From: JBCDJI01 sp964351865
GTDB lineage: Bacteria; Verrucomicrobiota; Verrucomicrobiia; Methylacidiphilales; JBCBYL01
Direction of reading: 5' to 3'
Length of the DNA stretch: 64,000 nt
NCBI GenBank assembly: GCA_964351865.1
Contig: CAYGPJ010000018.1
Span: 1 to 64,000, forward strand
The position numbers and the translations under genes were made by a program. The notes below the pieces were generated by a model. The model saw nothing but the letters and a program-made list of their open reading frames with translations. It was not told the DNA's origin and made no database searches. Position 1 is the first letter of the stretch. The number at the start of each line of letters is the position of its first letter. This document shows, piece after piece, positions 52,500 to 61,510 of the stretch.

Positions 52500-54418
52500 T
52501 GCGATTCCTCATCATTATCCTGATGGCAGGAGTGGCAGCCTCGCTGCAGGCACAGTCGCCTCAATTATTAGGGCCGACGTCTGAACAGCAACCAGCCCAA
52601 CCTGCCAGTTCACCGTCAAGTCCGCAGACGGAAGTGTCAAAGTCACCTGCATCATCCAGCTCTCAAGGGCTTGGCTTGGGACAAGACATCCCCTTGATGG
52701 ATATGGGTTCAAGCACGGTCAGTTGGGACGGAAAATTATGGAACATTGATAATAATCGTATCTTCCGATCCCAGTTTGAACGTTATCTCAATAATGCCGC
52801 AGAAACATCTGATGATGAAATAGAGTACCGTAAGCTCATCGATTCCATGATGGATTTGCTCACGAAAAGCCGAGTCAGCTCCAGTGAACTTGAGGATGCC
52901 GTCAGCATGCTGCCGCTGGCCTCAAATTTTGATGTGGATGCCAACTTGTGCGACGCATTAGCTAATACCATATACAACGTCTGGCAGGCGCAGGATGAGC
53001 AGGTGCGGTTGGAGCGCTCCAACAACAAACTACGCCGACAAGTGGATACGGAACAATGGAATGCCAGGGCCAGTGTTTCTTCCGGATTTAAAAATATACC
53101 GAAAGATCCCCAGGCGGCCAGTATTTGGCTGGAAGAGCAAAAGCTGCGGCGCGATCTCAGCATGGGGCCGCATATTAAACGTGCGGCTGAACTCGAAGCG
53201 ATGATCTTAGGAAACAGAACCAAAAAAGAGATCTCTGAAATTCAGGCAAAAATAAATTTTCAAATGCTGATTTCTCAGTTCTTTTTTCAACGCCGCTTTG
53301 AGCACGTGATATTGGCCAGTCGTTTTTATCAGTGGGTATTTGATGACGGAGATACTAAGCTCCAGATCGGTGGGGAGATGGAGAAGATTTTTGCCGAAAC
53401 CTCCGGAAATCCTCCCACGCTGGGAGTGCTGGAGTCGTTATCCAATCAGGCGATCAGCGATGTCGAAGAAGGGGTGGAAGCTTTTCACTACCTGCTCACT
53501 AAAAAAGAGTTGGCCAGCGCTACCGAACGTCTGCAGGAGGCTTTCGCGATCGGACAGTATTTGCCGGAGATTCGTTCGCTTTCCCGTGACGACAAACGAG
53601 AGGTGCTGGATTTCCAACAGAAACGCAACCAATTACTCTCAGCGATCGAAGTGCGTGACTATACGCTGGCACAGGAACTAGTTGATAAATTGGAGGCGAT
53701 GGCAGAAGACTTTGATGCCTCCAAGGCGCATGCGGTCATTCAAACCGCCCGCACTGTCAGCTCCATGCATCTGGTCAAGGCGCGTGCAGCGGCAACGTCT
53801 GGCGACAAGGTCACCCTGGAAAACGAATTAAAATCGGCTGCAGAAATTTGGCCCAGAAATCCGGATTTAGCCGAGTTTACTAAAGAAATTTTCACCCAGA
53901 CCGATGTGCAACAGCAGGCCATCGCAGAGTTAGACCGATTGATACAGACCAAAAATTATCGCGAGATCTTCAATAATCAGGTTCGTTATATTGCGGCCTC
54001 CGCGTTATATCCGGAAAAGCAGGATATTTTAAAGAGTGTACTGGAAGAAATGCAGATGTTGGAGGGAACCTTAATGCGCGCAAAGGAGCTCAGTTCACGT
54101 GGAGATCATGCTGGCGGCTGGGAGTGTCTGGAACTGGTGATTGATCGATTTGGTTATGACTCCCAGATCAATCAGTTACGCGCGGAACTGACGACCAAGT
54201 CCTCTGAATTTGTCAGACAGTTACGTGAAGCACAGGAACTTGAGCAGAAAGGGCAGTTGGGATCCAGCCTGGCCTGGTATCTTAATGCTCAGATGGAATA
54301 TCCGATGAGTATTCTAGCTAAAGAGGGGGTGGATCGGGTTGTCACTCAGATCATACCAAGCGGATCTTCATTCGGTACAGGTAACACGGTAGATGTCTCA
54401 GCAAACGAGAGTCGTTAA
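52496..54418 (+). CDS. Secreted helical-repeat protein, unknown
   Basis: A 640-residue protein with a signal peptide (FLIIILMAGVAASLQAQ) and a Pro/Ser/Gln-rich stretch (residues 25-60). The remainder is almost entirely helical with periodic Ala, Leu and Glu positions, suggesting TPR-like repeats, for example in the last 200 residues (SRGDHAGGWECLELVIDRFGY). It contains two ATG codons at the start (52496 and 52499). It forms a pair with the upstream small membrane protein. No named family was recognised. Confidence 0.7.
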   Translation: MMRFLIIILMAGVAASLQAQSPQLLGPTSEQQPAQPASSPSSPQTEVSKSPASSSSQGLGLGQDIPLMDMGSSTVSWDGKLWNIDNNRIFRSQFERYLNNAAETSDDEIEYRKLIDSMMDLLTKSRVSSSELEDAVSMLPLASNFDVDANLCDALANTIYNVWQAQDEQVRLERSNNKLRRQVDTEQWNARASVSSGFKNIPKDPQAASIWLEEQKLRRDLSMGPHIKRAAELEAMILGNRTKKEISEIQAKINFQMLISQFFFQRRFEHVILASRFYQWVFDDGDTKLQIGGEMEKIFAETSGNPPTLGVLESLSNQAISDVEEGVEAFHYLLTKKELASATERLQEAFAIGQYLPEIRSLSRDDKREVLDFQQKRNQLLSAIEVRDYTLAQELVDKLEAMAEDFDASKAHAVIQTARTVSSMHLVKARAAATSGDKVTLENELKSAAEIWPRNPDLAEFTKEIFTQTDVQQQAIAELDRLIQTKNYREIFNNQVRYIAASALYPEKQDILKSVLEEMQMLEGTLMRAKELSSRGDHAGGWECLELVIDRFGYDSQINQLRAELTTKSSEFVRQLREAQELEQKGQLGSSLAWYLNAQMEYPMSILAKEGVDRVVTQIIPSGSSFGTGNTVDVSANESR

Positions 54419-54497
54419 AATTTATTCAATTATAGTTATTTCCGATTGCCAAGTGGCCGCCACAACGGCAACATTTCGACTCAATTCGACTCTAGCA

Positions 54498-54588
54498 GGA
54501 GCGGTGGCTGAGTGGTCGAAAGCAACGGTTTGCTAAATCGTCGAGCCCCACAAGGGTTCCGGGGGTTCGAATCCCCCCCGCTCCGCCA
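54498..54588 (+). tRNA. tRNA-Ser (GCT)
   Basis: A 91-base class II tRNA including an encoded CCA. The acceptor GGAGCGG (54498-54504) pairs with CCGCTCC (54578-54584), the discriminator is G at 54585 and CCA follows. The anticodon stem-loop ACGGT-TTGCTAA-ATCGT places GCT at 54532-54534 (serine, AGC/AGU codons). A variable arm and the T arm GGGGGTTCGAATCCCCC are present. Three copies of the 3' end (CTCCGCCA) lie downstream. Confidence 0.97.
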
Positions 54589-54672
54589 CCCGACTACCGT
54601 CAGGACTACAAGCATTCGCCTGTCTAAAGGCACACGCCCACCCCAAGGGCTGTTCGGGGGGATTCGAACCCC

Positions 54673-54772
54673 GGGGTTTGGTGCCCTTCGCGTAAGCGAA
54701 AACCCAAATAAGCGAAGCTCCAGGTCTGCACAACCCCGACGTATGTCGGGGGTCATCCCCCCCGCTCCGCCA
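54673..54772. repeat. tRNA-Ser tail repeat, copy A
   Basis: A 100-base unit beginning GGGGTTTGGTGC and ending in GCTCCGCCA, the tRNA-Ser 3' end. It carries hairpin 1 (TTCGC-GTAA-GCGAA, 54687-54700) and hairpin 2 (CCCCGAC-GTAT-GTCGGGG, 54734-54751). It matches copy B at 54875 in the outer blocks GGGGTTTGGTGC, AGCGAAGCT, GCACAA and GTCATCCCCCCC, while the hairpin arms differ between copies yet remain paired. Confidence 0.9.
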
Positions 54773-54874
54773 GACTCACGTCTGGACTATGCTCTACCTC
54801 CCACATCATTTCACGAGCCACGCAAATTGATAACAGTGGGGGTGAGAACGCCCGTTCAGCCACCGGCTGAAAGA

Positions 54875-55007
54875 GGGGTTTGGTGCATTTCACGTCAGTG
54901 AAGAGATAAATCAGCGAAGCTTGAACTGTGCACAATGATTGCCGTAGGCGATCAGTCATCCCCCCCGGTTTCCCGCGCCATAGCTTCAGCGACGGCGGGC
55001 TCCGCCA
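54875..55007. repeat. tRNA-Ser tail repeat, copy B
   Basis: A 133-base relative of copy A. Hairpin 1 is TTCAC-GTCA-GTGAA (54889-54902) and hairpin 2 is TGATTGCC-GTA-GGCGATCA (54936-54954). Before the closing CTCCGCCA it has about 30 extra bases that form a CCCGC/GCGGG-type stem. Compared with copy A, hairpin 1 shows a G-C to A-T pair swap and hairpin 2 is entirely re-written but still pairs. Confidence 0.88.
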
Positions 55008-55022
55008 CCAGACTATTCTTTA

Positions 55023-55058
55023 CCCCGAGTCCTCGGGGTAAACTAAACAAGTAAGAAA
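55023..55058 (+). repeat. Hairpin-plus-tail dispersed repeat, copy 3
   Basis: The perfect hairpin ACCCCGAG-TC-CTCGGGGT (stem from 55023) is followed by AACTAAACAAGTAAGAAA. The tail differs by one base from that in the repeat at 33401-33446. The stem sequence is entirely different from copies 1 and 2, so hairpin form and tail are kept while the arms vary. This supports a structured REP-like element. Confidence 0.75.
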
Positions 55059-55261
55059 GGTGATGTAACTTTGTGCAGAGGACTACGTCACCCGCACAGG
55101 GTTTTGTCTGGACTACAAACATACAAAATGCATTAGCGGGAGGTGGAGAAGAGGCGTTAAGCAGCAGGCTTAATGTGAGGGTTGTTTGCCCATAGCGAAG
55201 AAAAATCATGAAAGGTAGGGTTCCGCGGACGCGCAAACATCAACATAAGGAATATGGAAAA

Positions 55262-55491
55262 GGTAGGGCGGTTTGTCCCCAAACCGCCTTCCCGTAGTCT
55301 CCACCCAGCGCTTTGAGGACAAAACGCACTACCTCGGGCCTCAGTCGATATGCCATCTCAATAATGGCGTTAAACCTCTTATGTTGATGTGTATACGCGG
55401 ACGCGGGATCTCAAGGCGCTGGTTCCCGTTTCGGGTTCTATCTCTTATTTGGCATCGTATCCCAAAGCGGTTTGAGACAAACCGCCCTACC
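55262..55491. repeat. Composite inverted repeat with GGTAGGGCGG ends
   Basis: Arms at 55262-55287 and 55467-55491 are near-perfect reverse complements, and each is also a hairpin (GGCGGTTTG-TCCC-CAAACCGCC on the left). Inside, 55307-55333 matches 63765-63791 with two differences, and 55411-55428 matches the reverse complement of 63757-63774 exactly. The element thus looks like a nested assembly of modules shared with the palindrome near 63.7 kb. Confidence 0.85.
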
Positions 55492-55565
55492 CGTCTTTAG
55501 ACGTGCAACGCACTATTAGAGCATTTCCGAATTAATGGATGTCATTTCTAACTGACTAGGCCTTG

Positions 55566-56624
55566 TTAACTGCGCGGCTGCTGTTGGGTAATACAGTGAA
55601 TGGATCCCAGTCCACAGACTAAACCGACACAATCAATCGGGACAATTTCTCTAGCTGGAAACAGATCTTTAAACATGGACAAGACGGACGATTCATTGGG
55701 GGCACCGTAAACCGGCACTAGCACTTGCTGGTTAGCGATCAGGAAATTGGCATAGCTGGCCGGAGAACGCCCGAAAGGGCCCTCTAGGTAGATATCCGGC
55801 ATGGGAATATCGACTACCGTGAGTTTGTTTCCATCTTGATCGCCTGATTGTTTCAGACGGCGGAAATTTTCTTCCAGTGGTGCGTAATTGGCATCACTTT
55901 TCTGGTTCTCCCGGACGGTAAGCACGGTGGTTTCGTCGACGAAACGAGTAATGTCGTCCACGTGACCGTCGGTGTCATCGCCTTCAATGCCGCCGCCGAG
56001 CCAGATGATGCGGCGCACTCCCAGTGATCGTTTCAGGTGTTCTTCGATGGCACTGCGGCTGAGGTGAGGGTTGCGATTTTTATTCAACAGGCATTGCTCG
56101 GTGGTAATCAAGGTGCCTTGGCCATTCACATCGATCGAGCCACCTTCGAGCACCAGATCCTGTTTAATGACATCAATGTTGAAGGCTTCGTATGCCAGTT
56201 CCGGAATCAAATCATCATCTGCATAAGGTTCGTATTTAGCGCCCCAGGCATTAAAGATGAAGTCATGTGCGAGAATGGAGGGGGATTCACTCTCCGAAGT
56301 GATAAATATAGGGCCGGCATCTCGCATCCATGAATCGTTGTATTGACGCACTTGCAGTGAAATACGGTCGACAGGCAGCGACTGATAAACCGGATTTTCA
56401 TGCAGACCATCACGGGTTGCTTCATCAACTAACAGCACGACCTCTTCGTAGCGGGTTAATGCCTTCAGGATGTCCAGATAGGTGCGCTGTGCTTCTGCCT
56501 GATGTTCGGGCCAGGTTTCTGCGTTTTTAGGCCAAGCCAGCCAGGTCGCATGATGTGGCTCCCATTCCGCTGGCATCCGGTAGGCGCTGAGCGGCACTTG
56601 CTGAGGGTTTAGAAAACCGGGCAT
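55566..56624 (-). CDS. aguA: Agmatine deiminase
   Basis: A 352-residue enzyme converting agmatine to N-carbamoylputrescine. Blocks: MPAEWEPHHATWLAWPKNAETWP at the N-terminus, NDSWMRDAGPIF, DLVLEGGSIDVNGQGTLITTEQCLLNKNRNP, GDDTDGHVDDITRFVD and the catalytic Cys344 in GSIHCITQQQPR. The length is normal. It is next to aguB on the same strand, completing the agmatine-to-putrescine route. Confidence 0.97.
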   Translation of the reverse strand: MPGFLNPQQVPLSAYRMPAEWEPHHATWLAWPKNAETWPEHQAEAQRTYLDILKALTRYEEVVLLVDEATRDGLHENPVYQSLPVDRISLQVRQYNDSWMRDAGPIFITSESESPSILAHDFIFNAWGAKYEPYADDDLIPELAYEAFNIDVIKQDLVLEGGSIDVNGQGTLITTEQCLLNKNRNPHLSRSAIEEHLKRSLGVRRIIWLGGGIEGDDTDGHVDDITRFVDETTVLTVRENQKSDANYAPLEENFRRLKQSGDQDGNKLTVVDIPMPDIYLEGPFGRSPASYANFLIANQQVLVPVYGAPNESSVLSMFKDLFPAREIVPIDCVGLVCGLGSIHCITQQQPRS

Positions 56625-56659
56625 GATGAGGGAAGGTCGTAGTCGTGACGAACCACAGG

Positions 56660-57538
<879 letters not shown>

Positions 57539-57553
57539 AAATATAAATGCACT

Positions 57554-58099
57554 CTACCTCAAACTAACTGGTGGTTGAAGAATTTCTTTGGTCACCATCG
57601 CCTGTCTGAGTGAGGCCCGGTTGTTGAGCATCTCATGCAGACTGATCGCCGTCTTGGACCGGTGCGGTCCCGAGGTGGAATCGGTATACCTTTGTGAATT
57701 CGATATCGGAACTTGCGACTTGGCTTTGATATCATCCAGCAGTTGTTGCTTCTCTTTCAGTTTTTTTCTTTGTCGCTCAAACAGGGTCACATGGGCCGGT
57801 GTTTCCGGTGCCTGGTAGGCTGGAACGGGCGGCGGGGTCGCTGTTCTTTTTTCGACTACTGGAGGTCGTTCAGGTGGAGCGGCCGGTTGACCTAATGCTT
57901 CCATTAAATCATCCCATGAGGGCTCAGAACTCTGTTCCTGTCGGTCATTTTCACGCCGGCTATCGGGCGAAAATGGTTGAGGCGGCAGGTTCGGAGGGGT
58001 GTCTGGGCGCTCATCTGCATCGCCCTTGCGGGAGCTGAGCCATTGTACAATGACACTCCCGATAATGAGCAGTGGAAAGATAAGGTCGCCGAGGTCCAT
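57554..58099 (-). CDS. Small membrane protein with proline-rich region, unknown
   Basis: A 181-residue protein with an N-terminal membrane helix (LGDLIFPLLIIGSVIVQWL), a long Pro/Ser/Glu-rich region (residues 30-100), a coiled-coil (TLFERQRKKLKEKQQLLDDIKAK) and a conserved C-terminal HEMLNNRASLRQAMVTKEILQPP. The final motif looks like a conserved end that binds or positions a partner. No family recognised. It lies between floA and aguB on the same strand and may be part of a membrane-associated set. Confidence 0.65.
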   Translation of the reverse strand: MDLGDLIFPLLIIGSVIVQWLSSRKGDADERPDTPPNLPPQPFSPDSRRENDRQEQSSEPSWDDLMEALGQPAAPPERPPVVEKRTATPPPVPAYQAPETPAHVTLFERQRKKLKEKQQLLDDIKAKSQVPISNSQRYTDSTSGPHRSKTAISLHEMLNNRASLRQAMVTKEILQPPVSLR

Positions 58100-58143
58100 A
58101 TTTACGTAGTATTAATGGTTCAATGATTTAATGGCTTCTGAGA

Positions 58144-59190
58144 TTAGATTCTGTCTTGAGAGGATGATCCGTCGGAAGCGTTACCTTTATTGTCGGCATC
58201 ACCAGCAATAGAGGTGCGCATTTCGGTGTCAGCTTCTACATTACGAATTTTCATGTAATCCATCACTCCCAGATTACCGTTACGGAATGCTTCCGCCATG
58301 GCGAGAGGAACCTGAGCTTCCGCTTCCACCACTTTAGCCTGCATTTCCTGCACGCGTGCTTTCATTTCCTGTTCAGTTGCTACCGCAGCAGCACGACGCA
58401 CTTCGGCTTTGGCCTGCGCAATCTGCTTGTCCGCTTCTGCCTGATCGGTCTGCAGGCGGGCTCCGATGTTTTCTCCGACATCTACATCGGCGATGTCAAT
58501 GGATAGAATTTCAAAGGCGGTTCCTGAATCCAAGCCGCGTTCGAGCACGTTCTTGGAAATTTTGTCCGGGTTTTCGAGCACATCTTTATAGGTATTGGCA
58601 GAACCGATGGTAGTGACGATGCCTTCACCGACACGGGCAATAATGGTTTCTTCCATGGCACCACCGACGAAACGTTCCAGATTCGTACGAACCGTGACGC
58701 GGGCGCGGGCTTTGACACCAATTCCGTCTTTAGCTACCGCATCGATGGAGCTTCTACCGCTGTCTGCACTCGGGCAATCAATCACCTTCGGGTTGACGCT
58801 GGTGCGCACTGCTTCGTAAACCGTTTTACTCGTACCGGCAGTCGCCAGATCAATCGCACAGGCCTGGTCGAAATCGATCGAGATTTTGGCTTTATCAGCA
58901 GCGATCAGAGCACGGACGACCTCCAGCACGTTGCCACCGGAAAGATAATGGGCTTCGAGTTGTGCCACCGACAGCTCGATACCGGCCTTGACGGCCGTGA
59001 TGCGTGCGTTGACGATCAGCTGGCGAGGGACTTTACGTAGAAACATCCCGAGCAGGTCACCGAAGACCGTGACGGAAGCGCCGGAGGTTTTAGCCTGAAT
59101 CCAGAGCTTGGCAAAGCTCATGAAGATAACGGCAAAGATGAGCAGCGCGATGGCTGCGACAAATATGAAGGCAGTGAATATTAGTGACAT
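58144..59190 (-). CDS. floA: Flotillin-like protein FloA
   Basis: A 348-residue SPFH-domain protein of the FloA (former YqfA, UPF0365) family. The N-terminus is a membrane hairpin (LIFTAFIFVAAIALLIFAVIFMS), then the SPFH domain (SVTVFGDLLGMFLRKVPRQLIVNARI..), the VKARARVTVRTNLERFVGGAMEETI block, and a coiled-coil of Ala/Glu/Gln (AQAKAEVRRAAAVATEQEMKARVQEM). Flotillins organise membrane microdomains. It follows two nfeD genes, the well-known partner family. Confidence 0.94.
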   Translation of the reverse strand: MSLIFTAFIFVAAIALLIFAVIFMSFAKLWIQAKTSGASVTVFGDLLGMFLRKVPRQLIVNARITAVKAGIELSVAQLEAHYLSGGNVLEVVRALIAADKAKISIDFDQACAIDLATAGTSKTVYEAVRTSVNPKVIDCPSADSGRSSIDAVAKDGIGVKARARVTVRTNLERFVGGAMEETIIARVGEGIVTTIGSANTYKDVLENPDKISKNVLERGLDSGTAFEILSIDIADVDVGENIGARLQTDQAEADKQIAQAKAEVRRAAAVATEQEMKARVQEMQAKVVEAEAQVPLAMAEAFRNGNLGVMDYMKIRNVEADTEMRTSIAGDADNKGNASDGSSSQDRI

Positions 59191-59237
59191 AGGTTTATAG
59201 GGTTGGGTTTAGTTTAATGATGATTTTAAGGTTAAAA

Positions 59238-59717
59238 TTAATTGGATTCAACTTCTCGAACAATAATGTGCGATCCGTCCATTTTGACGACCATAACTTC
59301 TTTTCCGGATTCTACCATCTTTCCTTCGGTTAAAACATCGTAACGTTTGTCGTTAATCCGTGCCGTGCCGGAAGGACGCAGGGGAGTAACCGTGGTGCCG
59401 GTCGCTCCGGTTAAATCAGTGGTGCCTGGTTTGGTGTCAGACGATTCAGCGGAGGGCAGTTTATCTTTAAGCACCAGTGCGCTGCCCATCGGGGAGTCGA
59501 AAAAATACCGGAACCAGATCACGGTCAGCACCACGCCGGAAAACAGCTCCGCCACCAGGATCATGATCGCGGTCGAGGTTTCAAATTGGAAGAAACCCAT
59601 CACGGCGGCGGCCAGCAGGCAGATCGCGCCAATGACACCCAGAATACCGCCAGGAACCACAAATTCGGCTAGAATCAGCAAATAACCGGCAATGAGGAGG
59701 CCAATAAGTATCGTCAT
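59238..59717 (-). CDS. NfeD-like short protein
   Basis: A 159-residue protein with several membrane helices in its first 85 residues (ILIGLLIAGYLLILAEFVVPGGILGVIGAICLLAAAVMG..) and an OB-fold NfeD C-terminal domain (TGTTVTPLRPSGTARINDKRYDVLTEGKMVESGKEVMVVKMDGSHIIVRE). It overlaps the long nfeD gene by 4 bp and precedes floA by 47 bp. The tight order nfeD-nfeD-floA supports a joint membrane-microdomain role. Confidence 0.92.
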   Translation of the reverse strand: MTILIGLLIAGYLLILAEFVVPGGILGVIGAICLLAAAVMGFFQFETSTAIMILVAELFSGVVLTVIWFRYFFDSPMGSALVLKDKLPSAESSDTKPGTTDLTGATGTTVTPLRPSGTARINDKRYDVLTEGKMVESGKEVMVVKMDGSHIIVREVESN

Positions 59718-61141
59718 GTTTTTTCTACTAGAGCTTGTGACCCACGAAAGTCGATCACTTTGATTGAGGTGCCTTTGTCGATATATCCGCCTTCGGTAAA
59801 CGCATCAATGGGGTTGCCGTTGATTTCGATTTTTCCGCCGGGGTGGAGGGGGGTCATCGCGATCCCCTGCGCTCCGATTTCTGCTGGATGTGCCTTAGTG
59901 CTCTGAGTGGCGGCTTGATCCGGCAATGAGGTCTGCAGCACGAGATGTTGGAATGCTCTGGTTTTGGGGAGGAAGTAGATGGAGGCATAGACTCCCAGGA
60001 TGACCAGCAGCATCGCTTTACCAAAGGTGAAGGCCGGCTCATGGAGAGATGCCAGTGTAGGGACAAATCCATCCGACGGGTAAATGTCGGCCATGGCAAA
60101 GAGCAGGGACGTTCCCACTAGAATTAACCCCAGAAAGCCAGAAACGATCGTGCCGGGGACGAGAAAAATCTCAATGCCGATCAAAACGACGCCAATCAAC
60201 ATAAAGAACATATACTCGTGGCCGGAGAGGCCGGCGATATAGTGGCCGAAGAAGAACAGCAGTGCAAAAACGATTGCCAGTCCCCCGAAGAGTCCGAATC
60301 CGGGGGTCTTAAATTCGATGTAGCCCAACAAGAGGGCACCAGCAATGAAGACACTCGAGAGGGAGACGATGAAGCTGGCAATTTGTTCCATCCCGGTCGG
60401 TTCGATGACCACCGTGGTTTCCGGCGACCCACCTATCTGCTGAATCAGATCTTCCAGCGTGGCTACCGTGCCGTCACTTAAGAGCGGCTCTGTGCTGTTG
60501 CCGTATATTTTTGAGGCTTCATTGCTGGTCAGGGTAAGTATTTTCCCTTCGGCAACGACCACCTCATCATCAATCTTCAAGCCTTGATCGCGATCAATCA
60601 TGGCATCGAAAACAACCGGGTTGTGGCCATGCAGCTCAGCATTCGCACGCACCAGGGCTTTCAGGGCAGACTGGATTTTTTCTTCGTAACTTTCGCCCAT
60701 TTCCTGCGCCCCGCCGCCGGGTGCCATCATGACTGGAGTCGCCGCACCGATGACGGATCCGGGGGCCATGTAGATGTGGCGGGTTGCTGAAGAAATAAAG
60801 GCTCCGGCGGATATGGCTTTGGTATCAATGTAAGTGTAGGTCTCCGCTTGAGGTTCAAATTTGCGTAAAATATCGGTGATATCCTGAGTGATCTTCACCT
60901 GACCACCATAGGTGTCCATGTGCAGGATCAGCGCATCCGCATCATTTTCCAGCGCCGCTTTCACGCCACGCCGGATGACATAGATAATCGATGCGTCAAT
61001 GTCAGCCCGCACTGGAACCACATAGACTTTTTTGGCAGCACTGACCGGCGCTTCAGTCACCTCCTGAGCACGCAAAGGGCACCACTCCACGATGGATGTG
61101 AAAATCAGGCCAGCCAGAAATAGTCGTCGCAGATGAGTCAT
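59714..61141 (-). CDS. NfeD-like long protein with ClpP-type protease domain
   Basis: A protein of 475 residues from the ATG at 61141, with a signal peptide (LRRLFLAGLIFTSIVEWCPLRAQ). The SppA/ClpP-like protease domain (residues about 35-220) has DALILHMDTYGGQVKITQDI, the nucleophile region TKAISAGAFISSATRHIYMAPGSVIGAA and a Lys-containing downstream segment. Four to five membrane helices follow, then the OB-fold NfeD C-terminus (EIGAQGIAMTPLHPGGKIEINGNPIDAFTEGGYI). This is the NfeD1b class. The upstream in-frame ATG at 61192 would add residues from the tRNA-Val tail repeat, so 61141 is preferred. Confidence 0.93.
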   Translation of the reverse strand: MTHLRRLFLAGLIFTSIVEWCPLRAQEVTEAPVSAAKKVYVVPVRADIDASIIYVIRRGVKAALENDADALILHMDTYGGQVKITQDITDILRKFEPQAETYTYIDTKAISAGAFISSATRHIYMAPGSVIGAATPVMMAPGGGAQEMGESYEEKIQSALKALVRANAELHGHNPVVFDAMIDRDQGLKIDDEVVVAEGKILTLTSNEASKIYGNSTEPLLSDGTVATLEDLIQQIGGSPETTVVIEPTGMEQIASFIVSLSSVFIAGALLLGYIEFKTPGFGLFGGLAIVFALLFFFGHYIAGLSGHEYMFFMLIGVVLIGIEIFLVPGTIVSGFLGLILVGTSLLFAMADIYPSDGFVPTLASLHEPAFTFGKAMLLVILGVYASIYFLPKTRAFQHLVLQTSLPDQAATQSTKAHPAEIGAQGIAMTPLHPGGKIEINGNPIDAFTEGGYIDKGTSIKVIDFRGSQALVEKT

Positions 61142-61185
61142 GCAACCATGAATATAAGCAGGGTTTTGAAGGAAGGCAACAGACA

Positions 61186-61207
61186 TGCGCACAGAAGGAT
61201 TCGAACC
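61186..61207 (-). repeat. Partial copy of tRNA-Val 3' end
   Basis: A 22-base segment identical to the 3' end of tRNA-Val (positions 61305-61326) in the same orientation, 119 bp downstream of it. The 97 bp between the copies hold no gene. Such direct copies of a tRNA 3' end are typical of attachment sites left by integrated elements. Confidence 0.9.
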
Positions 61208-61304
61208 CCGAAAGCGTTTTCCCTCACCTAGGTTCGGCGGGGTTCGATGTTAAGGTTGTTTGCGACTGGTAAGAAGGCCACGACCAATGAGTAAAAAGAA
61301 ACTA

Positions 61305-61376
61305 TGCGCACAGAAGGATTCGAACCTCCGACCGATCGGGTGTAAACCGATAGCTCTACCGCTGAGCTATGTGCGC
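61305..61376 (-). tRNA. tRNA-Val (TAC)
   Basis: A 72-base tRNA on the minus strand from 61376 to 61305. The acceptor starts GCGCACA and pairs with TGTGCGC, discriminator A; the anticodon loop TTTACAC gives TAC (valine, GUA codons). CCA is not encoded. The D arm AGCTCAGCGGTAGAGCT and T arm GGAGGTTCGAATCCTTC are complete. A 22-base duplicate of its 3' end lies downstream. Confidence 0.96.
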
Positions 61377-61510
61377 GTCGTGTGAGCCGAGGAATATATC
61401 GGAACCCGCTCCACGGTTCTAGGAAAAAATGCTCAAAACCGGAAAATTTTTCCCGAGGCGAAAGGGGGCTGATAGTTGCTCCATCGCTACAGCTTCGCTC
61501 CTTCACAGAC

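Larger units (their letters stand above)
54589..55565. other. Gene-free repeat-rich region downstream of tRNA-Ser
   Basis: About 980 bp between the tRNA and aguA contain no convincing gene. They hold two copies of the tRNA-tail unit (54673-54772, 54875-55007), an inverted T-arm-like segment at 54655-54672, a hairpin-plus-tail repeat (55023-55058), and a composite inverted repeat (55262-55491). GTCTGGACTAC-type words recur at 54598, 54781 and 55108. Reading frames in this stretch only reflect the repeat and tRNA sequences. Confidence 0.85.

Noticed and set aside
54512..54901. 129-codon frame starting inside tRNA-Ser
   Set aside because: It overlaps a complete tRNA and copies of its end; the peptide is only a translation of tRNA sequence.
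54952..55236. 94-codon minus-strand frame at the tRNA-tail repeats
   Set aside because: It is made of the tail repeat and tRNA-end sequence (AVAEAMARETGGDD-like translation), a known false-gene pattern at tRNA tails.
61228..61506. 92-codon frame across tRNA-Val
   Set aside because: The frame runs through a complete tRNA gene; the SVGGSNPSVRI-type peptide is a typical artefact.
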